In this document: positions 15,670 through 22,794 of the stretch, piece by piece
How positions within the stretch are numbered: position 1 is the first letter of the stretch
Layout: each line of letters opens with the position of its first letter
NCBI GenBank assembly: GCA_015056085.1
Contig: SVHA01000001.1
Span: 186,001 to 250,000 of the forward strand
DNA length: 64,000 nucleotides
Direction of reading: 5' to 3'
Origin: Clostridiales bacterium
GTDB taxonomy: Bacteria > Bacillota > Clostridia > Christensenellales > Aristaeellaceae
The notes under the pieces: model-generated
The model's input: the letters and a program-made list of their open reading frames with translations, nothing else
Databases searched by the model: none
Told to the model about the DNA's origin: nothing
Made by a program: the position numbers and the translations under genes

Positions 15670-16443
15670 ATGGAACAAATCATGCTCTGGTTTGAGCAAC
15701 TCAAGGACCAGTTCCTTGTCTGGTTTGAGCAGCTCAAGATGGAATTCGTGCTGAATTTCGTCACGCAAAACCGCTGGAAGCTACTGCTCAACGGCCTTGG
15801 CAATACGCTGGTGATGACCATCTTTGCACTGGTGATCGGTGTACTGATCGGCGTGACTGTGGCAGTGCTGCGCAGCACCTGGGAGACCAACCACACCAAG
15901 ATGAAAAGCGGCGTGGGCAAGTTCTTCTTCTCCCTGGCCAACAGAATTTGCATCCTCTATACTACCATTATCCGTGGTACGCCTGTGGTGGTGCAGCTGC
16001 TGATTCTGTACTACATCGTCTTTGCCACTTCCAAGAACGGTATCGCTGTGGCGACCTTCGCCTTCGGCCTCAACTCCGGCGCCTATGTGTCGGAAATCGT
16101 CCGCGGCGGCATCCTGTCCATCGAAAAGGGGCAGATGGAAGCAGGACGCAGCCTGGGCCTCAATTATGTGCAGACCATGTGGTATATCATTGCGCCTCAG
16201 GTGTTCAAGAATATTCTGCCGACGCTGTGTAATGAATTCATCTCCCTGCTGAAGGAAACCTCCGTGGCAGGCTATGTGGCGGTGGCTGACCTGACCTTTG
16301 CAGGCAACCGTATCCGTGGCGTCACCTACAGCCCCTTCATGCCGCTGATCGCCGTGGCATTGATTTATCTTGTCCTTGTCACACTGCTGACATGGCTGGT
16401 GGGCAAACTTGAAAGGAGGCTGCGTCAGAGTGATAACCGTTAA
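15670..16443 (+). CDS. Polar amino-acid ABC transporter permease (HisM family)
   Basis: A 257-residue inner-membrane permease with about five spans. The core has [17 protein letters not shown], the [16 protein letters not shown] segment, and the EAA loop [21 protein letters not shown] that docks on the ATPase, then the [13 protein letters not shown] region. The N-terminal 30 residues hold a tandem copy of a WFEQLK-containing 11-residue unit that is not part of the family's core and looks amphipathic. ATG 15670 follows GAAAGGAG. It probably forms a homodimer, since only one permease gene is present. Confidence 0.94.
   Translation: MEQIMLWFEQLKDQFLVWFEQLKMEFVLNFVTQNRWKLLLNGLGNTLVMTIFALVIGVLIGVTVAVLRSTWETNHTKMKSGVGKFFFSLANRICILYTTIIRGTPVVVQLLILYYIVFATSKNGIAVATFAFGLNSGAYVSEIVRGGILSIEKGQMEAGRSLGLNYVQTMWYIIAPQVFKNILPTLCNEFISLLKETSVAGYVAVADLTFAGNRIRGVTYSPFMPLIAVALIYLVLVTLLTWLVGKLERRLRQSDNR
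15686..15739 (+). repeat. 33-bp tandem duplication in permease N-terminus
   Basis: TCTGGTTTGAGCAACTCAAG at 15686 recurs at 15719 with one mismatch (33-bp period), encoding two WFEQLK blocks. It looks like a recent in-frame duplication. Confidence 0.7.
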
Positions 16444-17155
16444 TCAGTTGGAAAAGAACTTTGGCGACCTGCAAGTGTTAAAGGGCGTCAATCAGCATAT
16501 CAAAAAGGGCGAAAAGGTGGTGCTGATCGGACCTTCCGGCTCCGGCAAGACTACCCTGCTGCGCTGCCTGAACCTGCTGGAAGAACCCACCGGGGGTACC
16601 ATCTTCTTCCAGGGTGAAGACATCACTGCGCCCCAGTGCGACATCAATAAAATTCGCATGAAGATGGGCATGGTGTTCCAGCAATTCAACCTGTTCCCTC
16701 ATCTCAGCATTCTGGGCAACATCACCCTGGCGCCTGTCAAACTGGGCCTGAAGACGCCTGAAGAAGCGGAAAAGGACGCCTATGAGCTGCTCAAACGGGT
16801 CGGCCTGCAGGACAAGGCGCTGAACTACCCCCGTCAGCTTTCCGGTGGCCAGCAGCAGCGTATTGCCATTGTCCGTGCGCTGGCGATGAACCCCGAAGTG
16901 ATGCTCTTTGACGAGCCCACCAGCGCCCTTGATCCCGAAATGGTGGGCGAAGTGCTGGACGTCATGAAGCAGTTGGCGGCGGAAGGCATGACCATGGTGG
17001 TCGTCACCCACGAAATGGGCTTTGCCCGGGAAGTGGCCGACCGTGTGGTTTTCATGGATGAAGGTGTTGTGGTGGAGGAAGGCAGCCCTGAACAGGTTTT
17101 TGGCAATCCCCAGCAGGCGCGCACTCAGGACTTCCTCAAGAAGGTGCTCAAATGA
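16430..17155 (+). CDS. Polar amino-acid ABC transporter ATP-binding protein (GlnQ/HisP family)
   Basis: A 241-residue ABC ATPase that powers the preceding permease. It has Walker [10 protein letters not shown] (about residues 32-40), Q-loop FQQFNLF, ABC signature LSGGQQQR, Walker [15 protein letters not shown] and the H-loop VVTHEMGFA, all intact. I start at GTG 16430, which has GAAAGGAGG 10 nt upstream and overlaps the permease end by 14 bp; TTG 16409 is in frame but lacks an RBS. Length is typical for the GlnQ group. The stop overlaps the next start (ATGA). Confidence 0.95.
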   Translation: MITVNQLEKNFGDLQVLKGVNQHIKKGEKVVLIGPSGSGKTTLLRCLNLLEEPTGGTIFFQGEDITAPQCDINKIRMKMGMVFQQFNLFPHLSILGNITLAPVKLGLKTPEEAEKDAYELLKRVGLQDKALNYPRQLSGGQQQRIAIVRALAMNPEVMLFDEPTSALDPEMVGEVLDVMKQLAAEGMTMVVVTHEMGFAREVADRVVFMDEGVVVEEGSPEQVFGNPQQARTQDFLKKVLK

Positions 17156-17382
17156 ACGCGCCGGACATCAAGCCGGGCATCTACCGGCACTTTAAGGGCA
17201 ACCGCTACGAGGTTGTGGGGCTTGCACGCCACTCCGAAACGCTGGAATGGATGGTGGTTTACAAAGCACTGTATGGCGAAGGCGGCCTGTGGGTACGCCC
17301 TGCCTCCATGTGGCTGGAAACCGTGGAAAGAGATGGGCAAATTTTTCAGCGATTCACGCTGGAATCGCAAGAAAATGTGTAA
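17152..17382 (+). CDS. DUF1653 family protein
   Basis: A 76-residue protein with the DUF1653 pattern: [35 protein letters not shown] followed by [13 protein letters not shown], the conserved core of this small family of unknown function. The ATG overlaps the stop of the ABC ATPase (ATGA), so it is translationally coupled to the transporter operon and may be only a passenger. It is followed by a terminator. Confidence 0.85.
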   Translation: MNAPDIKPGIYRHFKGNRYEVVGLARHSETLEWMVVYKALYGEGGLWVRPASMWLETVERDGQIFQRFTLESQENV

Positions 17383-17397
17383 ATCATTCGTTACATT

Positions 17398-17427
17398 GGC
17401 GAGCAGACAAAATCTGCCCGCCTTTTT
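17398..17427 (+). terminator. Terminator of the amino-acid ABC operon
   Basis: GGCGAGCAGA pairs with TCTGCCCGCC around CAAAA (one A-C mismatch), followed by TTTTT (17423-17427). Confidence 0.88.
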
Positions 17428-17497
17428 GCATCCTATGCAGGGATGCGACACGGAGTCGTCGAATATTATCAACAATCCATGATGCGGAGGGAAATAT

Positions 17498-18127
17498 ATG
17501 CAGAATCAGCCTTTCAACGGTATGCCCCAGCAGCCTGTGCAGTATGCACCTGTACAGGATCCTAACCAACCCATGATGCCGCCCCCGCAGATGACATACA
17601 CTGCCCCCATGCAGCCTGTGTACGACCCTACTGCACCCATGCAGCCTGTTTACGACCCTACTGCGCCCATGCAGCCTGTTTATCCCCAGGAGCCGATGCA
17701 GCAGCCGATGTATCAGGATCCCATGATGATGCCGCCGCCCAGTCAGACGGCACCCATGCAGCCGCTGGTGGCCCCCATCACCTACGGCAGCCCCAATTCT
17801 GCCCCCGAAACCCTTCAGGACAAGCTGCGGGACATGAACTTCCTCTTCCCGCTGATTGCCTGCGTCCTCAGCGTGGCGTATGCGCTGTTTGCCACCATTT
17901 CCTTCGGCCATGTGGGCGCTCTGCTGCCCCATTTCCTGGTGGTGTGGGTCACTTCTCTGGTCAGCGGCGCAGCAGGCTATCTCCGCCAGCCGATTCTGAA
18001 TCTGGTGGCGGTGGTGGGCTATGTGCTGTCCATGCTGCTGTTCCTGAATTACGCCTACCTGCTCCTCCCCTCTCTGGCCCTGTGCGGCTATCTGGTGTAC
18101 AAGACCTTCAAAGCCTCCGCAAGATAA
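17498..18127 (+). CDS. Pro/Met-rich repeat protein with C-terminal membrane domain
   Basis: A 209-residue protein of unknown function. Residues 1-105 are low-complexity, rich in Pro, Met and Gln, with three copies of TAPMQPVYDP near residues 35-62 and related PMQP units to residue 90; this part is probably disordered. Residues 113-205 hold three or four hydrophobic spans (FLFPLIACVLSVAYALFATISF, LPHFLVVWVTSLVSGAAGYL, NLVAVVGYVLSMLLFLNYAY) and a short basic tail. ATG 17498 has GGAGGG upstream. It resembles Clostridia membrane proteins with disordered N-termini, probably cytoplasmic, but no family can be named. It is a single-gene unit with its own terminator. Confidence 0.75.
   Translation: MQNQPFNGMPQQPVQYAPVQDPNQPMMPPPQMTYTAPMQPVYDPTAPMQPVYDPTAPMQPVYPQEPMQQPMYQDPMMMPPPSQTAPMQPLVAPITYGSPNSAPETLQDKLRDMNFLFPLIACVLSVAYALFATISFGHVGALLPHFLVVWVTSLVSGAAGYLRQPILNLVAVVGYVLSMLLFLNYAYLLLPSLALCGYLVYKTFKASAR
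17600..17683 (+). repeat. 30-bp in-frame tandem repeat
   Basis: About 2.8 copies of a 10-codon unit encoding TAPMQPVYDP, with few synonymous changes between copies. Such repeats can expand or contract by slippage. Confidence 0.85.
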
Positions 18128-18142
18128 TCAAATTCCAAAAGA

Positions 18143-18177
18143 TAATCCCCGCCTGCCAGACGCAAGCGGGGATTTTT
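18143..18177 (+). terminator. Terminator of the Pro/Met-rich gene
   Basis: ATCCCCGC pairs with GCGGGGAT (18165-18172), with TTTTT after; the loop is 13 nt. It lies between two convergent genes. Confidence 0.88.
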
Positions 18178-18189
18178 GTGTGGGTTTAT

Positions 18190-18462
18190 TCAGTTTGCAA
18201 CTTCCTCATTGTGGCGTTCTGCATCCGCTTTGAGTGCCAGTTCCGTCTGAATTTTCTGATACTCGATCAATTCACCAAAACCATACAGCAGAAAGGATCC
18301 CGCCCAGGATGCCAGGGAACCGATCACCAGCGTCAGGATGCCCACGAGGATCAATTCTTCCATGAAGCACATGATGATGCCCGCCAACACGGAAACGCCA
18401 ATGCCGCACCAGCACAGAAACTGCGCCAGCGCCTTGATTTTGCTGTCGATGTTCTCAAACAT
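18190..18462 (-). CDS. Small two-span membrane protein
   Basis: A 90-residue protein with two hydrophobic spans (about residues 12-33 and 38-60) and a hydrophilic C-terminal tail ending LKADAERHNEEVAN. ATG 18462 has GAGGAGG upstream. No known catalytic motif is visible. It lies 15 bp downstream of the half-MATE-like gene on the same strand and probably shares its transcript. Confidence 0.7.
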   Translation of the reverse strand: MFENIDSKIKALAQFLCWCGIGVSVLAGIIMCFMEELILVGILTLVIGSLASWAGSFLLYGFGELIEYQKIQTELALKADAERHNEEVAN

Positions 18463-18477
18463 AATTGTTCCTCCTCG

Positions 18478-19221
18478 TCACTTCGTCTGACGCTTTTCAC
18501 GGTACATTTCCAGATATGACTTGGGCTCTGGCTGATTCTCCCCTGCCTGAGCATGATCGCTGGCGGTGGCTTCAACCTTCACAAAGGACGCAGCAAACCC
18601 ACTGACGGAAATCATCACGAAAGGCAGCACGGAACCAGCCACATCCCGCAGCGCAGAGGCAACAGCGACGCCATTGAGGCCAATTTTGAAAACATTCACA
18701 AGCAGCGTCAGCAGCAGTACGCTCAGCAGGGTCATCACGGCGCCAATAACCAGCGTCAGCCACCAGTGGAATTTTTTCAGGCCAAACTGCCCCAATACAA
18801 TGACAGCGGCTGTCATCAGCATCAGAGACAGCAGGTATGTCCGCAGATATCCGGCGCTCATGTCAATCAATTCCGGCGAAACAGCAATGGCTCCAAGGCT
18901 GTTGTCAGCAAAAATCATCAGTGCAATGGAAATGATGAAATACAGCCCGCAGAAGGCCATCAGCAAACCGAAGTGAAGCGACTTTGCCGCCGCAATGCGC
19001 CCGGATTCCGCCTTGGCTGCAACAAACAGGCACGCCAGCACGGGAATCAGCGCCGGAATCCAGAACAGGGACGCCGCCACATTGGTTGCGGTGCTATAGG
19101 CAGCCAGCGCCTGACTTCCAATTTCCCCTGTCTTGATGGTGAAATAGGTGACAGGGAAAGAAGTCAGCCGCGGCAGCAGCAGAATAGGAATCAGATACGG
19201 AATCAGTTTTTTGATGTTCAT
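18478..19221 (-). CDS. Six-span membrane protein resembling one half of a MATE transporter
   Basis: A 247-residue protein with about six membrane spans and a cytosolic tail (KSYLEMYREKRQTK). The pattern is like one six-helix bundle of MATE-family exporters: an early GSQALAAYSTATNVAASLFWIP region, the F.D....V..YLR..L.S...MT.......LK segment (MIFADNSLGAIAVSPELIDMSAGYLRTY is split by two loops), and GLNGVAVASALRD, as in the G..G.A.A...... of MATE repeats. MATE proteins have about 450 residues in two such halves. No frameshifted partner is visible on either side, so this is not just a broken gene; it may be a natural half-unit. The assignment is by pattern reading only. ATG 19221 has CGGAGG. Confidence 0.55.
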   Translation of the reverse strand: MNIKKLIPYLIPILLLPRLTSFPVTYFTIKTGEIGSQALAAYSTATNVAASLFWIPALIPVLACLFVAAKAESGRIAAAKSLHFGLLMAFCGLYFIISIALMIFADNSLGAIAVSPELIDMSAGYLRTYLLSLMLMTAAVIVLGQFGLKKFHWWLTLVIGAVMTLLSVLLLTLLVNVFKIGLNGVAVASALRDVAGSVLPFVMISVSGFAASFVKVEATASDHAQAGENQPEPKSYLEMYREKRQTK

Positions 19222-19246
19222 GGTTACCTCCGAAAATCAATAAAGA

Positions 19247-19274
19247 GAAAAACGGCGCAGCAAAGGCTGCGCCG
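19247..19274 (-). terminator. Terminator of the transketolase pair
   Basis: CGGCGCAGC (19253-19261) pairs with GCTGCGCCG (19266-19274) around AAAG; on the minus strand it ends in a U tract (complement of 19247-19252). It is 10 bp after the stop at 19284. Confidence 0.92.
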
Positions 19275-19283
19275 CTACATTTG

Positions 19284-20195
19284 TTAACCAAGCACCCGCT
19301 GGGCAATCTGCTTGCCGGTCAGGCCGTATTCCTCCAGCAGTGCAGCAGGCTTGCCGGACTGGCCGAACACGTCGTTGATGCCGATCTTCTCGAAGCGATC
19401 CAGTTTCATGCCGCACAGGGCGGAAGCCACCGCATCACCCAGACCGCCGATGATGGAGTGTTCCTCCACCGTGAAGACCTTACCGCACTTTTCAGCATAG
19501 GAGCGGGTCAGTTCCTCATCAAAGGGCTTCAGGGTGTGGAAGGACACCACAGCGGCGTCAATGCCCTGCTCCTTGAGCAGTTCTGCTGCTTCCAGGCAGT
19601 GCTCCAGCATGATGCCGCAGGTGAACAGCACCACGTCCTTGCCGTCCCTAATGACATTGCCCTTGCCCACGGTAAAAGGCCGGGGATCATACACAGGAGA
19701 AGGCAGGCGGGCCGTGCGGATGTACACAGGGCCGTTGATTTCAGCAGCGGCTTCCACGCACTGATAGCACTCGTTGGCGTCGCTGGGCACAAACACGGTC
19801 ATGTTGGGCAGCACACGCATCAGGGCGATATCTTCGATAGCTTGATGGGAGCCGCCGTCCTCGCCCAGTGTAATGCCCGCATGGGAGAAGCCGAACTTCA
19901 CGTTGAAGTTGGGATAGCACACGCCGTTGCGGATCATGTCATAATTGCGACCGGCAAACACCGCAAAGGTGGAGCAGAAAGGCGTCAGGCCCATGGTAGA
20001 CATACCAGCAGCCATATCCACCATGTTGGCTTCAGCAATGCCGCAGTCCACAAAACGATCCGGGAAAGCCTTCTTGAAACCATTGGTCATGGTCGCCGCC
20101 GCCAGATCTGCATCCAGCACAACGACCTTGTCATTCTTTTCGCCCAGCTTGACGAGGGCCTCGCCATAGGCAACGCGTACAGCTTTCTTTTCCAT
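19284..20195 (-). CDS. Transketolase, C-terminal subunit (split enzyme)
   Basis: The C-terminal half of transketolase: the pyrimidine-binding and C-terminal domains. The 303-residue product has DCGIAEANMVDMAAGMSTMG with the catalytic Glu that activates thiamine pyrophosphate, FGFSHAGITLGEDGGSHQAIEDIA, and the C-terminal regulatory domain (VVSFHTLKPFDEEL, VFTVEEHSIIGGLG). It is the second gene of a two-gene unit; ATG 20195 has CTGGAGG overlapping the end of the N-terminal subunit gene. Split transketolases are usual in Clostridia and archaea and act as heterotetramers, joining pentose phosphate and glycolytic intermediates. Confidence 0.95.
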   Translation of the reverse strand: MEKKAVRVAYGEALVKLGEKNDKVVVLDADLAAATMTNGFKKAFPDRFVDCGIAEANMVDMAAGMSTMGLTPFCSTFAVFAGRNYDMIRNGVCYPNFNVKFGFSHAGITLGEDGGSHQAIEDIALMRVLPNMTVFVPSDANECYQCVEAAAEINGPVYIRTARLPSPVYDPRPFTVGKGNVIRDGKDVVLFTCGIMLEHCLEAAELLKEQGIDAAVVSFHTLKPFDEELTRSYAEKCGKVFTVEEHSIIGGLGDAVASALCGMKLDRFEKIGINDVFGQSGKPAALLEEYGLTGKQIAQRVLG

Positions 20196-20199
20196 CGTC

Positions 20200-21012
20200 T
20201 CAGTCCTCCAGTTCCTTCAGTGCACGGGCGGCTTCTTCAGCATTGGGGGCCTTGCCATGCCAGCCCACCTGGCCTTCCATGAAGGAAACGCCCTTGCCCT
20301 TGGTGGTGTGCAGGTGAATCAGGCGGGGCTTTCCGGGACAGGCAGGCGCATGAAGGGCGTCCAGTACCTGCTGCATATCATTGCCGTCTTCCACTTCGAT
20401 CACATCATAGCCAAAGGCACGCCACTTGGCGCCGATATCGCCCAGGGACATGACTTCATCGTTGGAGCCGTCAATCTGCAGCCCGTTGTGGTCGAAAATG
20501 ACGGTGAAGTTGTCCAGCTTGTAATGGGCTGCAGCCATGGAAGCCTCCCACACCAGACCTTCCTGGGATTCGCCGTCGCCGATGATGGTATACACATGGC
20601 AGGGATTGCCGGACAGTTTGGCGCCCAGCGCCATGCCGGCAGCAATGGAGATGCCCTGCCCCAGGGAGCCAGTGGAGGCATCCACGCCGGGACACTTCTT
20701 GGCGTCAGGATGGCCCTGCAGAATGCCATGGAGCTGACGGAAGGAATCAAACTCTTCCCGGCCAAAATAGCCACGCTCGCACAGCACGCCGTAAAGCGCC
20801 GGAGCGGCATGGCCCTTGGACAGCACGAAGCGGTCACGGCTGGGATTCTTGTCATCCTTGGGGTCGATGTTCATCACATCGAAATACAGCGCCACCAGCG
20901 CCTCGGTACAGGAGAAAGATCCGCCGGGATGACCCGCGCCGGCCTTGTTGGTCATGGTGATCACATCCCGCCTGACCTGGCGGGCGACATCTTTGAGAGC
21001 CTGAAGTTCCAT
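20200..21012 (-). CDS. Transketolase, N-terminal subunit (split enzyme)
   Basis: The pyrophosphate-binding domain of transketolase. The 270-residue product has GAGHPGGSFSCTEALVALYF, SKGHAAPALYGVL, PGVDASTGSLGQG, and the TPP/metal motif GDGESQEG...HNGLQ. ATG 21012 is chosen because GAGGAGGG lies a few nt upstream; the frame stays open 30 codons further but would pass the promoter's start site. It is followed four bases later by the C-terminal subunit gene. A consensus promoter lies upstream. Confidence 0.95.
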   Translation of the reverse strand: MELQALKDVARQVRRDVITMTNKAGAGHPGGSFSCTEALVALYFDVMNIDPKDDKNPSRDRFVLSKGHAAPALYGVLCERGYFGREEFDSFRQLHGILQGHPDAKKCPGVDASTGSLGQGISIAAGMALGAKLSGNPCHVYTIIGDGESQEGLVWEASMAAAHYKLDNFTVIFDHNGLQIDGSNDEVMSLGDIGAKWRAFGYDVIEVEDGNDMQQVLDALHAPACPGKPRLIHLHTTKGKGVSFMEGQVGWHGKAPNAEEAARALKELED

Positions 21013-21073
21013 GAAAACCCTCCTCATGAAGTAAGGCTGTAGTTCAGAAAAAGTGAACTGCTTGTCCTTTTGC

Positions 21074-21102
21074 ATTATAGACTTTATCCGGCTGATTGTC
21101 AA
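21074..21102 (-). promoter_or_regulatory. Transketolase operon promoter
   Basis: On the minus strand: perfect -35 TTGACA (complement of 21097-21102), 17-bp spacer, perfect -10 TATAAT (complement of 21074-21079). It begins 6 bp beyond the spoIVFB-like stop codon. Confidence 0.93.
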
Positions 21103-21107
21103 TCAAA

Positions 21108-22028
21108 TCAGCCGGAATCACTTCCCTTTTGTGATTCTTTTTTCTGAATGAATCCGATCATCTCCCGGGCGCACATTCCCGGCTGATCGAGGCATATACT
21201 CACCACGCTGGCTTCGTCCAACACGCCCAGAATCTTCGCCGTCAATTGCTGAAGAATCAGGAAAATGGTGTATTTGCCGGGTTTTAAGCGGTGCATCATG
21301 TCAAGAGCCGTCTGGGTTTCATTGACGGCTACCAGAGCACAGGAAACAGGCCCGGAACAGGAGAATCGGTCCTTGCGGGCCATATATTCCCGCAGCAAGA
21401 TCAGCGCCCGGGGCGCCGTTCCGCCGGAAGCGCTGTAAATGAGGAAGCACCCGGCACAAGCCAGTGAAATTCCACCGCCAATGCGCATCAGCCACCAGAG
21501 ATTGACGCCAATGCAGATCAGGCCGATGATTGTTCCCAGCACCTTCATGGTCTTTGCTGCGGCTTTCGGGGAAATGATTCTGCCCAACAGTGCCATCAGC
21601 AGCCGACCGCCGTCCAGCGGCAGCGCCGGAAGGAGATTCACCAGCACCAACGCCAGATTGGAGAGAAACAGTGCCCTGCCCACTTCCAGCGGAAAGGCCT
21701 CCCAGCGGCTGATCAATACCGACAGAAAGGCTATCAGCAGGCTCATTACAGGCCCTGCAAGGATGACCGGGATGCGCTTCACAAGCGGCATGGCAGTTTC
21801 ATCATCCATGCGCATGAGCGCCCCCAGGGGCGTCAGTTCCATCTCTGACGGCGGATGGCCCATCAGTGCAGCGACAATCGCATGGGCGCCTTCGTGGAGC
21901 AGGACAGAGGCAACGGCGCATCCCGTAAACAGGCCCTGACCGCTGAACAGGGACGCACCCACGGTGACCAGCGTCGCAGGATGCACCATCACAGCGGTTT
22001 TTCCGATGGCAGCGATTCTGATTCTCAT
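21108..22028 (-). CDS. Site-2 protease family metalloprotease, SpoIVFB-like
   Basis: Intramembrane zinc protease (peptidase M50). The 306-residue product has about six spans, the zinc motif HEGAH (residues 45-49, HExxH) in a membrane helix and the third ligand Asp in LPALPLDGGRLL. A soluble C-terminal region (residues ~215-306, with REYMARKDRFSCSG and a CBS-like VVSICLD stretch) fits SpoIVFB, which cleaves pro-sigma-K in the mother cell of sporulating cells. ATG 22028 overlaps the stop of the SpoIVFA-like gene (ATGA). No start-site RBS is strong, as expected for coupled translation. Whether pro-sigma-K is the substrate is inferred from the family and the neighbour. Confidence 0.85.
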   Translation of the reverse strand: MRIRIAAIGKTAVMVHPATLVTVGASLFSGQGLFTGCAVASVLLHEGAHAIVAALMGHPPSEMELTPLGALMRMDDETAMPLVKRIPVILAGPVMSLLIAFLSVLISRWEAFPLEVGRALFLSNLALVLVNLLPALPLDGGRLLMALLGRIISPKAAAKTMKVLGTIIGLICIGVNLWWLMRIGGGISLACAGCFLIYSASGGTAPRALILLREYMARKDRFSCSGPVSCALVAVNETQTALDMMHRLKPGKYTIFLILQQLTAKILGVLDEASVVSICLDQPGMCAREMIGFIQKKESQKGSDSG

Positions 22029-22699
22029 GGCGACAACCATCCGGTGGGGTCAATCAACACGCCGTTTTGCCGCACCTCCATCACGCACGCCATTCCCGGC
22101 AAAAGCGTGCCCAACACATCGCCCTGCTTCACCCGCTCCCCTTCTGATACAGAAAGTTCCTGCAGATTGCCATACAGACAGGCAATGCCGTCGTCCCCCA
22201 GCACCTGCACCAGCCGCTCGTCGCCGTTACCATGATACACGCCGATCACCTGGCCCGCTGATGAAGCCGTGACGGTTTCGACGCTCGTTGCCCATTCCAG
22301 ATAGGGTTCACTTTGCGACCAGGTGTGCACCAGTTCACCGGCGCTCACCGGCAAGGAAAGAGCGTCGGCCTGCTCCCCGAAAACACTCTGCGCCTGGGGG
22401 AAGAAGTTTCCCACGAAGGTCAGTTTGCCCAGAGCATCGTTCAGCAACTCGTCGTTGCTCACCGCTGTCACCACAGCATCCGCAGCGCCGGAAAGGCCTG
22501 GAAATGTGCCCTGACGCAGCAGTACCGCGCACAGCAAAAGCGCCGCCGTGACCGTCAGATTTCGGCTGAGCTGATCGCCGAAACAGCGCTTCTTATCCTC
22601 AACCCATTCCACCTGCGGGTCGCTTTGCTGTGTCTGCCGATTGACAACCGTCATGGGCCCGCAAGTCGTATTGTCCGCTGCCCAGTTTGTTTCATCCAA
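22025..22699 (-). CDS. SpoIVFA-like protein (degenerate LytM/M23 domain)
   Basis: A 224-residue protein with one membrane span (about residues 48-66, LTVTAALLLCAVLL) and a C-terminal M23/LytM-like domain. The domain keeps the framework VYHGNGDERLVQV, YGNLQELSVSEGERVKQGDVLG and EVRQNGVLIDPTGWL, but the metal-binding His of active M23 enzymes (YGHL, HLHFE) are replaced (YGNL, ACVMEV), so it should not be a peptidase. SpoIVFA in Bacillus is such a scaffold that tethers and inhibits the SpoIVFB protease. I choose TTG 22699, which has a near-perfect GGGAGGTGATCC RBS; the open frame extends further but crosses the likely promoter. It is coupled to the spoIVFB-like gene. Confidence 0.8.
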   Translation of the reverse strand: MDETNWAADNTTCGPMTVVNRQTQQSDPQVEWVEDKKRCFGDQLSRNLTVTAALLLCAVLLRQGTFPGLSGAADAVVTAVSNDELLNDALGKLTFVGNFFPQAQSVFGEQADALSLPVSAGELVHTWSQSEPYLEWATSVETVTASSAGQVIGVYHGNGDERLVQVLGDDGIACLYGNLQELSVSEGERVKQGDVLGTLLPGMACVMEVRQNGVLIDPTGWLSP

Positions 22700-22718
22700 A
22701 CGGATCACCTCCCCGATC

Positions 22719-22748
22719 AGGGTATGCCGGGAAGCAAATGAAAAGCAC
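22719..22748 (-). promoter_or_regulatory. Possible sigma-E-type promoter of the spoIVF pair
   Basis: On the minus strand CATACCCT (complement of 22719-22726) fits the sigma-E -10 CATACAHT at 7 of 8 positions; 14 bp upstream GTGCTTTT fits the -35 GKHATATT at 5 of 8. The start site would fall just before the RBS. Weak -35, so tentative. Confidence 0.35.
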
Positions 22749-22749
22749 A

Positions 22750-22779
22750 CAAAAAGAGCCTTCCGAAATGGGAAGACTC
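22750..22779 (-). terminator. Terminator of the repair/modification block
   Basis: On the minus strand AGTCTTCC pairs with GGAAGGCT (one G-U) around CATTTC, followed by CTTTTTG (complement of 22750-22756). It lies 16 bp after the stop of the YnbB-like gene. Confidence 0.82.
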
Positions 22780-22794
22780 CTGTGTTGATGTCGA

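Noticed and set aside
19284..21012. Transketolase broken by a frameshift
   Set aside because: Both halves have their own RBS and starts at the domain boundary; split transketolase is the normal form in Clostridia.
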